From an uncultured Lachnospiraceae bacterium (GTDB lineage: Bacteria; Bacillota; Clostridia; Lachnospirales; Lachnospiraceae), in NCBI GenBank assembly GCA_947644545.1, contig CANRZW010000013.1:1-64000 (forward strand): a stretch of DNA of 64,000 bases. Reading direction: 5' to 3'. A model generated the notes under the pieces. That model was given only the letters and a program-made list of their open reading frames with translations. It ran no database searches and was not told the origin of the DNA. Position 1 is the first letter of the stretch. Each line of letters opens with the position of its first letter. The position numbers and the translations under genes are program-made. Positions 26,999 to 36,400 of this stretch are shown here, piece by piece.

Positions 26999-27715
26999 AT
27001 GTTACGTTTTATACAGGTTATTGTGTGTAATCTGCCCAGGCTTTACATGATACCCAAAATGGCTTACAGGGCCAGACACGGGGAGAAATATTCGGAAGAG
27101 GAATGCTATCGGTACGCGCAGCTTGCGATCCGTCGCATGATGAAGGCAGGACACATCTCAACGGAGAAATACGGTACGGAGCACCTTCCACAGGAGGGCG
27201 GCTATATGCTGTTCCCCAATCATCAGGGAAAATACGATGCGCTGGGTATCATGTATGCGCACGAGAAACCCTGTTCGGTGGTGATCGACGATGCCAAATC
27301 TCACGGCATCCTGGTAAAGCAGTTTATCGATATGCTCCATGGTAAGAGGCTGGTCAAGGACGATCTGCGGCAGTCGGTGACGATCATCAGGGAGCTGGCG
27401 GAGGAGACGAAGAACGGGCGCAGGTTCATTATTTTTCCGGAGGGCGGTTATTACAGGAACCATAATACTGTCGGGGAATTCAAGGCGGGAAGCTTTAAGA
27501 GCGCCGTGAAAGCGAAGGCGCCCATCATTCCGGTAGCGCTGATCGATTCTTACAGAGCGTTTGAGGAATGGACGTTAAAGCCGGTGGTGACGCAGGTGCA
27601 TTTCCTGCAGGCGATCTCCTATGATGAATATAAGAATCTGTCGACGGCACAGATCGCTGTTATGGTACGGGACCGGATCGTCAATACGATTCAGGAAGCG
27701 CTGAGTCCGGCCTGA
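26999..27715 (+). CDS. 1-acyl-glycerol-3-phosphate acyltransferase (PlsC family)
   Basis: Encodes 238 residues with acyltransferase block I NHQGKYD and block III FPEGGYYR. It likely acylates lysophosphatidic acid in phospholipid synthesis, in keeping with the preceding cardiolipin synthase. The ATG at 26999 is preferred to a GTG at 26990 because the AAAGG RBS is only two bases from the GTG. Confidence 0.88.
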   Translation: MLRFIQVIVCNLPRLYMIPKMAYRARHGEKYSEEECYRYAQLAIRRMMKAGHISTEKYGTEHLPQEGGYMLFPNHQGKYDALGIMYAHEKPCSVVIDDAKSHGILVKQFIDMLHGKRLVKDDLRQSVTIIRELAEETKNGRRFIIFPEGGYYRNHNTVGEFKAGSFKSAVKAKAPIIPVALIDSYRAFEEWTLKPVVTQVHFLQAISYDEYKNLSTAQIAVMVRDRIVNTIQEALSPA

Positions 27716-27757
27716 CCGGCCGCACATGCCATAATGCCATAAAGAACATGAATAAAC

Positions 27758-27791
27758 CCCGGGACGGTAACGGCACTGTCTCGGAGTTTTC
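27758..27791. terminator. terminator between convergent genes
   Basis: CCGGGACGGT and ACTGTCTCGG form a 10-bp stem with a six-base loop, followed by AGTTTTC. It lies between the acyltransferase and the leftward tmcAL gene. Confidence 0.65.
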
Positions 27792-27813
27792 AGGTTATGT
27801 TTCGGATAGGGAT

Positions 27814-29055
27814 TCAGATTTTCAGAATGGGCCGGGTATATTCATTCCCGTCATAGGACGTGCCGGGGAATTTGTTCTGCACCAGGCTGTGATAGATCTG
27901 ACTGGCATAAATATCCTTGGCAAGCATCTTCTGGCCGTTCTCCGGCAGCAGTTCTTCCGCGTCTGACAGCTGTCCAAGCAGCGGCACGGTGCCGTTTGCC
28001 TTGATGGCGGTCAACAGCGGCGTGGCATCCTGGCGGAACCCGAGGATGCGCGCATAATAGACATAATCCTCTTCCTGGAAGGTAAGGAGATCTTCCTTCT
28101 GGATCTGCAGAAGAATATGCATCAGGCTTCTGGCGATGCGGGTATAGGTGCGGTTCTTGGTCTTCAATTTCTCACAGAAATCCGTAAAGCCCCGGAAAGC
28201 GGGCAGCAGATTTACAATACGGTCTGAAAGATCCTGATCGATATCGGGATGAGAGGTGAAGCCCTCCGGCTGTTCCGATAACAGCTGATAATGCAGCGGC
28301 AGGGAGAAGTCGTCGGCATGAACCGGACAGGATCTGCCGAACTGCGACGCCAGCAGCTCGAAGGCTACGGGCGGCATTAGCTTCGTGACTTCGGAGAGAT
28401 TGCCGGAAGCATCGATGGCCTCTCTGATCGCCAGCGCGGAACAGAAGGTATTCAGCAGGCTTGCATCATGGTAGGAACTTCCGGCCCGGTGGGTCGTGTA
28501 AGGCTTGATATTGCTGTCACGTCTGGAAAGCGCCTTGCAGTATTCGATCCCCAGGATATTGTTGGAGGTAGACATGACATGCATATAAGGAGTAAGGTGC
28601 GGCGCGCTTGCACGCAGCGCGGCATCTCTTGCGCCGGGGTAGGCATAGCCCATCCGCAGGTGTCTGTCCAGTACTTCCTTGAATACGGTTCCTTCCGCCA
28701 TCAGGCTGACGGCGAATTCCGACAGGATAGAGATGTCTCCGCATTCGCTGCCAAAGCACAGGGCGTCTACGATTCCCAGCCTGTCAAAAAGGGCAACGGC
28801 CCCGGAGGCAAAGTATTCTGCACTGCCCAGTGCATAGTAGACAGGCAGCTCCAGTACAAGATCGGCCCCACATTTCAAGGCGGTCTCCGTGCGCAGATAT
28901 TTGTCTGCCAGAGCGGGAGCGCCGCGCTGCACGAAATTGCCGCACATGGCAATGATGCAGTAGTCGGCTCCGGTCATTTCTTTTGCTTTTGCGATCTGAT
29001 AGGCATGTCCATTGTGAAACGGATTATATTCTGCAATGATACCTACTGTTTTCAT
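27814..29055 (-). CDS. tmcAL: tRNA(Met) cytidine acetate ligase
   Basis: Encodes 413 residues. The nucleotidyltransferase motif AEYNPFHNGH (HxGH) at 8-17 and the MCGNFVQRGAPALADKYLRTE segment identify the TmcAL (YlbM) family, which uses ATP and acetate to form N4-acetylcytidine at the wobble base of elongator tRNA-Met. It sits back to back with pta, a common arrangement in Lachnospiraceae. Confidence 0.92.
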   Translation of the reverse strand: MKTVGIIAEYNPFHNGHAYQIAKAKEMTGADYCIIAMCGNFVQRGAPALADKYLRTETALKCGADLVLELPVYYALGSAEYFASGAVALFDRLGIVDALCFGSECGDISILSEFAVSLMAEGTVFKEVLDRHLRMGYAYPGARDAALRASAPHLTPYMHVMSTSNNILGIEYCKALSRRDSNIKPYTTHRAGSSYHDASLLNTFCSALAIREAIDASGNLSEVTKLMPPVAFELLASQFGRSCPVHADDFSLPLHYQLLSEQPEGFTSHPDIDQDLSDRIVNLLPAFRGFTDFCEKLKTKNRTYTRIARSLMHILLQIQKEDLLTFQEEDYVYYARILGFRQDATPLLTAIKANGTVPLLGQLSDAEELLPENGQKMLAKDIYASQIYHSLVQNKFPGTSYDGNEYTRPILKI

Positions 29056-29200
29056 AGTCAGTTACCCCTTTTACTTCCGAAAGCGTTACGACATGTTCTC
29101 CTGTTCCAGGCGGCAAAATGGTTTGCCATTTCTTATAGTTTATCATAAATAAAACATTTTGCACGCTGTAAATGGAAAAAGATTAAAATAAGTTTGTCTC

Positions 29201-29229
29201 TTGTGTGCGGGCCGTTCTTTTTGTATAAT
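29201..29229 (+). promoter_or_regulatory. promoter of pta
   Basis: TTGTGT, 17 bp, TATAAT, ending 40 bp before the pta start codon at 29269. Confidence 0.7.
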
Positions 29230-29268
29230 TTAGGAAAACTATCGAAATGCATACAAGGAGGGTACAGC

Positions 29269-30270
29269 ATGTCTTATATTGACTTAATGAAGGAGAAGGC
29301 AAGGAGCGACAAGAAGACGATCGTCCTGCCGGAGACCAATGACAAGAGGACGCTGATCGCGGCGGCCAGTATTCTTAAGGAAGAGATTGCAGATATCATC
29401 ATGATCGGCAATGAGGAGAAGATCATGGACGGTGCCGGCTGGCTGGAGGTGGAGCTGGACGGCGTCACGATCATCGATCCGGAGAAGTCGGAGAAGCTGG
29501 ACAGCTACGTGAATATTTTATATGAGACGAGGAAGAACAAAGGGATGACGCCGGAGAAGGCGCGGGAGATACTGCTGAGTGATTATCTGACCTTCGGTGT
29601 GGTGATGGTCAAGGCCAACGATGCGGACGGCATGGTGGCGGGCGCCTGCCACGCTACGGCGGATACCCTGCGGCCGGCGCTGCAGATCTTAAAGACGGCG
29701 CCCGGCGTGAAGCTGGTATCCGGTTTCTTTATCTTAGACGTGCCGGATTGTACGTTCGGGGAGAAGGGGACGTTCCTCTTCGCGGACTGCGGTTTGAATC
29801 AGGATCCGACGGCGGAGGAGCTGGCGGCGATCGCCGATACTTCGGCGAAGAGTTTCAAGAGTCTGGTAGGAGCCAAGCCGATCATCGCCATGCTGTCCCA
29901 CTCTACAAAGGGCAGCGCCAAGCATCCGTTAGTGGATAAGATGGTGGAGGCGACCCGCATTGCCCATGAGCAGTATCCGCATCTGTGCATTGACGGAGAA
30001 CTGCAGACGGATGCGGCGCTGGTGCCTCATGTGGCCAAGTCCAAGGCGCCCGGCAGCGAGGTGGCCGGTAAGGCCAATGTGCTGATCTTCCCGAATCTGG
30101 ACTGCGGCAACATCGGTTACAAGCTGGTACAGCGTCTCGGCAAGGCGGAGGCGTACGGACCGATGCTGCAGGGAATTGCGAAGCCGGTCAACGACCTTTC
30201 GAGGGGCTGTTCCTGGCAGGATATCGTAGGCGTGGTGGCGCTGACGGCAGTGCAGGCGCAGTTAGCATAA
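29269..30270 (+). CDS. pta: phosphate acetyltransferase
   Basis: Encodes 333 residues, the short Pta form, starting MSYIDLMKEKAR and with the family motifs ADGMVAGACHATADTLRPAL and LSHSTKGSA. It converts acetyl-CoA and phosphate to acetyl phosphate in acetate fermentation. Start at 29269 after AAGGAGGG. The acetate kinase gene that usually follows in this gene neighbourhood is absent; DUF177 comes next with its own promoter. Confidence 0.95.
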   Translation: MSYIDLMKEKARSDKKTIVLPETNDKRTLIAAASILKEEIADIIMIGNEEKIMDGAGWLEVELDGVTIIDPEKSEKLDSYVNILYETRKNKGMTPEKAREILLSDYLTFGVVMVKANDADGMVAGACHATADTLRPALQILKTAPGVKLVSGFFILDVPDCTFGEKGTFLFADCGLNQDPTAEELAAIADTSAKSFKSLVGAKPIIAMLSHSTKGSAKHPLVDKMVEATRIAHEQYPHLCIDGELQTDAALVPHVAKSKAPGSEVAGKANVLIFPNLDCGNIGYKLVQRLGKAEAYGPMLQGIAKPVNDLSRGCSWQDIVGVVALTAVQAQLA

Positions 30271-30278
30271 AATTTTTG

Positions 30279-30307
30279 TTGACAAACCTGCGGCCCATGG
30301 GTATAAT
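30279..30307 (+). promoter_or_regulatory. consensus promoter for DUF177-rpmF
   Basis: TTGACA, 17 bp, TATAAT: perfect consensus, starting eight bases after the pta stop codon. Confidence 0.9.
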
Positions 30308-30333
30308 TGTTTGAGTGTGGATAGGAGTCAACT

Positions 30334-30858
30334 ATGTTCGTGAATTTAACTGAGGTGTTACTCAATGAGGACAGGGTAGACACGATACAGGCAGAACCGG
30401 AACTTACGCAGATTACGATCGGTGGAGAGGTATTTCCGGTGAGCGGCATCACACCTTTTGCATTGACCTTTACGAATCTTGAGAAAGGCAAGGCACGGGT
30501 GGAAGGGGAAGGGAAGATCACCTTCTTAGTCTGTTGCAGCAGATGCCTGAAAGAAGTGGACATGACACTGGAGCTTGTGATCGACAGGACGGTGTATGCT
30601 CCGGACAGGATGCCTTCGCCGGCAGACGGCGACGATCAGGAGTATATGAGCGGTTATCAGATGGATGTGGAAGAACTGCTGCACAATGAAATTGTGATCA
30701 ACTGGCCTATGAAGATTCTGTGCAGGCCGGACTGCCGCGGCATATGCCGTCAGTGCGGACAGGATCTGAATACGGGAACATGTGATTGTGACACGTTTGT
30801 TCCTGATCCCAGGATGGCAGTAATAAAAGATATCTTTAACGGGAGTAAGGAGGTGTGA
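30334..30858 (+). CDS. DUF177 (YceD-like) protein
   Basis: Encodes 174 residues with a Cys-rich C-terminus (CRPDCRGICRQCGQDLN then CDCD), as usual for DUF177 proteins encoded just before rpmF. YceD homologues have been linked to 23S rRNA/ribosome assembly and to fatty-acid gene context. It is co-transcribed with rpmF four bases later. Confidence 0.88.
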   Translation: MFVNLTEVLLNEDRVDTIQAEPELTQITIGGEVFPVSGITPFALTFTNLEKGKARVEGEGKITFLVCCSRCLKEVDMTLELVIDRTVYAPDRMPSPADGDDQEYMSGYQMDVEELLHNEIVINWPMKILCRPDCRGICRQCGQDLNTGTCDCDTFVPDPRMAVIKDIFNGSKEV

Positions 30859-30862
30859 GACG

Positions 30863-31042
30863 ATGTCAATCTGTCCTAAGAACAAATCTTCCAAAGGGAG
30901 AAGAGACAGGAGAAGAGCAAACTGGAAAATGGCTGCCCCTACATTGGTTAAGTGCAGTAAGTGCGGTGCGCTCATGGTACCCCACAGAGTATGTAAGAAG
31001 TGCGGCACATACAACAAAAAAGAAATTATCGCAGTTGATTAA
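30863..31042 (+). CDS. rpmF: 50S ribosomal protein L32
   Basis: Encodes 59 residues: MSICPKNKSSKGRRDRRRAN at the start and a complete zinc site (CSKC and CKKC). RBS AAGGAGGTGTGAGACG. Standard length for L32 of the zinc-binding type. Confidence 0.95.
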   Translation: MSICPKNKSSKGRRDRRRANWKMAAPTLVKCSKCGALMVPHRVCKKCGTYNKKEIIAVD

Positions 31043-31059
31043 TGCGGGTGATATGAGAG

Positions 31060-31100
31060 AAATCAAGGGATTGTAGCATATATGATTCCTTGATTTTTTT
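31060..31100 (+). terminator. rho-independent terminator after rpmF
   Basis: AAATCAAGGGAT pairs with ATTCCTTGATTT, followed by a run of seven T. Confidence 0.88.
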
Positions 31101-31187
31101 AATTTATGAGAATGCGTCCGCAGCGCAAAGCGCTTCGGAATGGGGTAATTATGAAATATTTGCGGGCTGAACTGTTGCCTTTTATAA

Positions 31188-31216
31188 TAGACTTTGGTTT
31201 TGGCATATGGTATACT
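31188..31216 (+). promoter_or_regulatory. probable plsX promoter
   Basis: TAGACT, 17 bp, TATACT with TGG before the -10 (extended -10-like), about 100 bp upstream of plsX. No recognisable FapR or FabT palindrome was found. Confidence 0.5.
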
Positions 31217-31314
31217 GGAACTATCTTGGTGATTTTGTTTTCGGCGGGAGGGAATCCTGCATACATGGATGAGATCAGGGAAGAAACAGGCAGAAGCCGA
31301 TATGAGGTGTGGTT

Positions 31315-32343
31315 ATGAGCGAGTATATTAAGGTCGCGGTGGACGCGATGGGCGGTGACAATGCCCCGCGGGAGATCGTGAAGGGGGCGGTGGAGGCCGT
31401 CAACGAGAGCAGTAAGGTCAAGGTATATCTGGTAGGCATGAAAGAGGCGGTGGAGAGAGAGCTGGCCGGCCATACATATCCGAAGGAGCAGATCGAGGTA
31501 GTGCCTGCTTCGGAGATTATAGAGACGGCGGAACCGCCCGTGATGGCGATCCGTAAGAAGAAGGATTCTTCTCTTGTGAAGGCGTTGAATCTGGTTAAGG
31601 ACGGTACTTGCGATGCCTATGTATCGGCGGGGAGTACAGGCGCAACGCTGGTGGGCGGACAGGTGATTGTGGGACGGATCAAGGGCGTGGAGAGACCACC
31701 GCTTGCACCACTGATTCCGACGGCGACAGGGTGTTCCCTGCTGATCGACTGCGGCGCCAACGTGGATGCCAGACCTTCTCATCTGGTACAGTTCGCCAAG
31801 ATGGGTTCCGTCTATATGGAACACGTCATGGGGATTAAGAATCCGAAGGTGGGGATTGTGAATATCGGTGCGGAGGAGGAGAAGGGTAATGCGCTGGTCA
31901 AGGAGACGTTTCCCCTTCTGAAGAACTGCCCGGACATTAACTTTATCGGCAGCGTGGAGGCCAGGGATATTCCGGCAGGCGCGGCGGATGTAGTAGTGTG
32001 TGAGGCTTTTACGGGGAATGTTATCCTAAAGACCTACGAGGGAGTGGGCGCTACGCTGATTTCCAAGGTGAAAGAAGGCATGATGACCAGTCTGCGCAGT
32101 AAGATCGGCGCGCTCCTTGTGAAACCGGCCCTGAAACAGACGCTTAAGGCTTTTGACCTGGAACAGTACGGCGGTGCGCCGATGCTGGGCCTGAAAGGCC
32201 TGGTAGTCAAGACCCATGGCAGTTCCAAATCCATAGAGATCAAGAATTCCATATTACAGTGTATTACCTTTACCGAACAGCGGATCAGCGAGAAGATCAG
32301 ACAGATGCTTCAAGCTGACGGGATCGTGTCCGGAGAGAAGTAA
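31315..32343 (+). CDS. plsX: phosphate acyltransferase
   Basis: Encodes 342 residues beginning with the family motif VAVDAMGGDNAPREIVKG. It makes acyl phosphate from acyl-ACP for phospholipid synthesis. Start at the ATG 31315 after GAGGTGTGG. Followed by acpP, as in most Firmicutes. Confidence 0.95.
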   Translation: MSEYIKVAVDAMGGDNAPREIVKGAVEAVNESSKVKVYLVGMKEAVERELAGHTYPKEQIEVVPASEIIETAEPPVMAIRKKKDSSLVKALNLVKDGTCDAYVSAGSTGATLVGGQVIVGRIKGVERPPLAPLIPTATGCSLLIDCGANVDARPSHLVQFAKMGSVYMEHVMGIKNPKVGIVNIGAEEEKGNALVKETFPLLKNCPDINFIGSVEARDIPAGAADVVVCEAFTGNVILKTYEGVGATLISKVKEGMMTSLRSKIGALLVKPALKQTLKAFDLEQYGGAPMLGLKGLVVKTHGSSKSIEIKNSILQCITFTEQRISEKIRQMLQADGIVSGEK

Positions 32344-32423
32344 GAGCGCGCATATTGGCACCTTGGAAGACCAGGGGCGCAGGTGGGAGACAAACGAGAA
32401 GGCGAAAGGGGTAAACTGTCAAA

Positions 32424-32651
32424 ATGGAACTTGAGAAGTTAAGAGAAGCGATCGCGGATATATTGAATGTGGACCCTAACGAGGTTACAGAAGAAACGAC
32501 TTTTACAGAAGACTTGGGAGCGGATTCGCTGGATGTCTATCAGATTGTGATGAAGATCGAGGAGGCATTTGAAATCGAGATTCCGGCCGAGGCGGTTAAG
32601 GAGATCTCGACGGTGGGAGAAGCCGTCCTGTTGATCAGAAATTGTATCTAG
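32424..32651 (+). CDS. acpP: acyl carrier protein
   Basis: Encodes 75 residues with the phosphopantetheine attachment site LGADSLD (Ser-35). Acidic helical protein of normal length. Located between plsX and rnc. Confidence 0.95.
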   Translation: MELEKLREAIADILNVDPNEVTEETTFTEDLGADSLDVYQIVMKIEEAFEIEIPAEAVKEISTVGEAVLLIRNCI

Positions 32652-32671
32652 TATTAGCAAGGTAAAGCGGG

Positions 32672-32700
32672 AAGCCCTTTTTATTACGAAAGGGCTTTTT
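32672..32700 (+). terminator. rho-independent terminator between acpP and rnc
   Basis: AAGCCCTTT and AAAGGGCTT with an eight-base loop followed by TTT. It ends 18 bp before the rnc start, so rnc is reached by read-through. Confidence 0.85.
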
Positions 32701-32718
32701 AAATGCAGGAGGGTTCTT

Positions 32719-33444
32719 ATGTTGGCGGACAAGTTTACGCAGTTGGAACAGAAAATAGATTATTGCTTTCAGGATAAGAAACTGCTGCGGCAGGCGCTGA
32801 CTCACAGTTCCCATTCCAATGAGCAGAAGATCAATAAACTTCCCGATTATGAGCGGCTGGAATTTCTTGGCGATGCGGTGCTGGAACTTGCGAGCAGCGA
32901 TTTTATTTTCAGGGAGCATCCTGAGATGTCGGAGGGAGAATTGACGAAGTTCAGATCTTCCATCGTCTGTGAGCCGGCGCTGGCTTTCTGTGCAAGGCAG
33001 ATCGGATTGGAACAGTTTATCCTGCTTGGCCGTGGGGAGGAGATGACCGGCGGCAGAAAACGGGATTCCATTATCTCGGATGTGATGGAGGCCGTGATCG
33101 GTGCCATCTATTTGGACAGCGGCATCGAGGCGGCCCGGGCGTTCATCGGACGTTTTATCCTGTCGGATTTAGAGCACAAGCAGCTGTTCTATGATGCCAA
33201 GACGATTCTGCAGGAAGAGATTCAGAAGGAGAACAGCGGCGCGATCCGCTATGAGCTTATCAGGGAGGAAGGGCCGGAGCACGACAAGAATTTCGTGGTC
33301 GAAGTGATGGTGGGAGACAAGAGGGCAGGATGCGGTAACGGCCATTCCAAGAAGGCGGCGGAACAGCACGCAGCCTATGAAGCGCTTCTGCGGCGCAAGC
33401 TGGCGCCTGCCAAAGAGGGAAACGGTAAGAAAAAGACAGATTGA
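32719..33444 (+). CDS. rnc: ribonuclease III
   Basis: Encodes 241 residues. The catalytic signature ERLEFLGDAVLEL is followed by DVMEAVIGAIYLD (metal ligands), then a C-terminal dsRNA-binding domain (GNGHSKKAAEQHAAYEAL). It processes rRNA precursors and structured RNAs, and could also cut sense-antisense duplexes such as those predicted for the toxin cassettes in this window. Confidence 0.95.
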   Translation: MLADKFTQLEQKIDYCFQDKKLLRQALTHSSHSNEQKINKLPDYERLEFLGDAVLELASSDFIFREHPEMSEGELTKFRSSIVCEPALAFCARQIGLEQFILLGRGEEMTGGRKRDSIISDVMEAVIGAIYLDSGIEAARAFIGRFILSDLEHKQLFYDAKTILQEEIQKENSGAIRYELIREEGPEHDKNFVVEVMVGDKRAGCGNGHSKKAAEQHAAYEALLRRKLAPAKEGNGKKKTD

Positions 33445-33451
33445 GGTAGGT

Positions 33452-36400
33452 ATGTATTTAAAAAGCATTGAGGTACATGGGTTTAAATCTTTTGCCAATA
33501 AGATAAATTTCAAATTCCACAACGGCATTACCGGCATCGTGGGGCCGAACGGCTCCGGGAAGAGCAATGTGGCGGATGCCGTCAGATGGGTGTTGGGAGA
33601 GCAGCGAATCAAGCAGCTTCGAGGTTCTTCCATGCAGGACGTGATCTTCTCCGGAACGGAGATGCGTAAGCCTTTGGGTTATGCTTATGTGGCGATTACG
33701 CTGGATAACACGGATCATCAGCTGGCCATCGACTACGATGAGGTGACGGTGTCCAGAAGGCTGTACCGGTCCGGTGAGAGTGAATATATGATCAACGGTT
33801 CCGGCTGCCGTCTGAAGGATGTGAACGAGCTTTTCTATGATACCGGTATCGGTAAGGAAGGATACTCCATCATCGGACAGGGCCAGATCGAGAAGATCTT
33901 GAGCGGCAAGCCGGAGGAGCGGCGTGAACTGTTCGACGAGGCTGCCGGTATCGTGAAGTTCAAGCGCAGGAAGTATGCGGCACAGAAGAAGCTGGAAGAC
34001 GAGAAGCAGAACCTTGTCCGGGTCAACGATATCCTGGCCGAGCTGGAGAAACAGACAGGGCCTCTGGAGAAGCAGTCCGAGAAGGCAAGGATCTACCTGA
34101 AAAAGAAGGAAGAGCTAAAGACGTTGGACGTGAATGTTTTCCTGTTGGAAAATGTGCGGGTGCGGCAGCAGCTGGCGGAGACCGACGGCAAGCTTACGAT
34201 CGCCGGCGGAGATCTGGAAGAGACCACGAAGAAGTATGAGAATATCAAGGAAGAATACGAGCAGATCGTCGGCCGGATCGAGGAACTGGACCAGGCTATT
34301 GAGGCGGCCCGGGCTACGCTGACGGATACCGGCGTGATGCGTTCCAAGCTGGAGGGTGAGATCAACGTCTTAAAGGAGCAGATCCACTCTGCGGAGGGCA
34401 ACGAGGAGCATTTGCAGAGCCGTATCCGCAGCATCAGCGAGCAGATCGATACGCGTACGAGAGAGAAGGAGAGCATTCTCGCGGACAAGGAGCAGACGGA
34501 CGAGGCGCTCAGGCAGTTAGAGACGGCCAGGACGGAGGCCAGAGGACTGCTGGAGGAGACCCAGAGCCGGATCGAGGAACTGAATGACCATATCGAAAGC
34601 GGGAAGAATACGATTATAGACGCCCTGAATAACCGTGCCACCATCAAGTCCAAGATGGGACGCTACGATACTATGCTGGAGCAGATCAACATTCGCAGGG
34701 CGGAGTTAAATTCCAGACTGCTGCGGGCCAAGTCCGACGAGGCGGAGCAGACGGAGACGATCAAGAAGCTGGAAGAAGAGTTCGAGGCCGTGGGGACTGC
34801 CATCAAGGAGCTGGGAGAAAAGCAGGAGACAATGGAGGAGCAGCTTTCGCTTTTCCGGGAGGAGCTGGCAGGCCGGGATCAGAAGCTGCGGGACACCCAG
34901 GTACTCTATCACCAGCAGAAGTCCAAGCTGGAGGCGCTTGCCAACCTGACGGAGCGTTACGAAGGTTACGGCGGCAGCGTCAAGGCCGTGATGGAGCGCA
35001 AAGGGCAGGAGAAAGGGATCATCGGCGTAGTGGCGGATATCATCCAGGCGGAAGCCAGATACGAGACGGCTATCGAGACGGCCCTGGGCGGCAATATCCA
35101 GAATATCGTCACGGAGGATGAGGAGACCGCCAAGCGCATGATCGGTTATCTGAAAAAAGCACGGGCGGGCCGTGCAACCTTCCTGCCGCTCACCAGCATT
35201 ACCCGTCCCCAGGAGTTCAAGAATCCTGACGCCCTGAAGGAAAAGGGTGTGATCGGTATGGCGGACGAGCTGGTGAAGGTGGAGAAGAAGTACCGGAACG
35301 TGGCCAAGGCAATGTTAGGGCGTATCGTGGTGGTGGATCATGTGGACAATGCCGTGAAGATTGCCAGAAAGTTTGATTACGGCATTCGCATGGTCACGCT
35401 GGAAGGAGAGCTGTTAGTGCCGGGCGGCGCCATCAGCGGCGGCGCTTTCAAGAACAATTCCAATCTGCTGGGCAGACGCCGGGAGATGGAGGAGCTTAGT
35501 AAGAAGGTTAAGCAGTATGTGGTGGATATCGACAATCTGCTGAATGATATCGAGGAGACGAAAAGAAACAGGAACAAGCTGCGTCTGGAGATCGAGGATA
35601 TCAAAGGGCAGCTGCAGCGCAAGTTTATCGAACAGAATACGGCCAGGATGAGCGTGGCGCAGGCCCGGGAGAAGAAGAACGAGACGGAGGAAGGCTTCGA
35701 CGAACTGAAAACAGAGCAGCAGGATATCGAGCAGCAGATCAAGGAGATCCAGGTCAATAAGGATGAAAACTTAAGAGAACTGGCAGATTCCGAGGCGCTT
35801 GAAAAGAATGTGGAAGCGCAGATCGGGGAGTTCCAGAAGCAGCTGGAGGCAAAGCGGGCGGAAGAGTCAGAGCAGTCGGCCAAAGTGTCCGAGTGGGATG
35901 TGGAAGTGGAGAAGATGCGCCAGAGCGCGGATTTCCAGAGACAGAACCTGGAGCGTGTGGAAGGCGAGATCGCACGCCACGACGCAGAACTGAAGGAGGT
36001 GCAGGAAGGCCTGCATCTGGGCAAGGAAGAGGTGGAGCGCAAGAAAGAAAGCATACTGGAGATCGAGAAGACCATCGCTTCTTCCTACACCACACAGACG
36101 GATGCGGAGACGAAGTTAAAGGACGACATAGCGCTTAAGGAAGAGCTTTCGGGGAAACAGAAGAATTTCTTTGCCACGAGGGAAGAACTGTCCGAGCGGA
36201 TGACGGCGCTGGATAAGGAAGTGTATCGTCTCAACAGCCAGCGGGAACGGATGGAGGAGTCCATCGAGTCCCAGATCAACTATATGTGGGATGAATATGA
36301 GATTACCCTCTCCGATGCGGAGTCCATGAAGGATGAGGAGATGAACGATCTGCCTGCCATGAAGAAGGAGATCACGGCTTTAAAGGATGCAATCCGCAAG

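Noticed and set aside
31106..31318. 70-codon plus frame ahead of plsX
   Set aside because: Covers the plsX promoter, lacks a proper RBS and runs into the plsX start; treated as non-coding leader.
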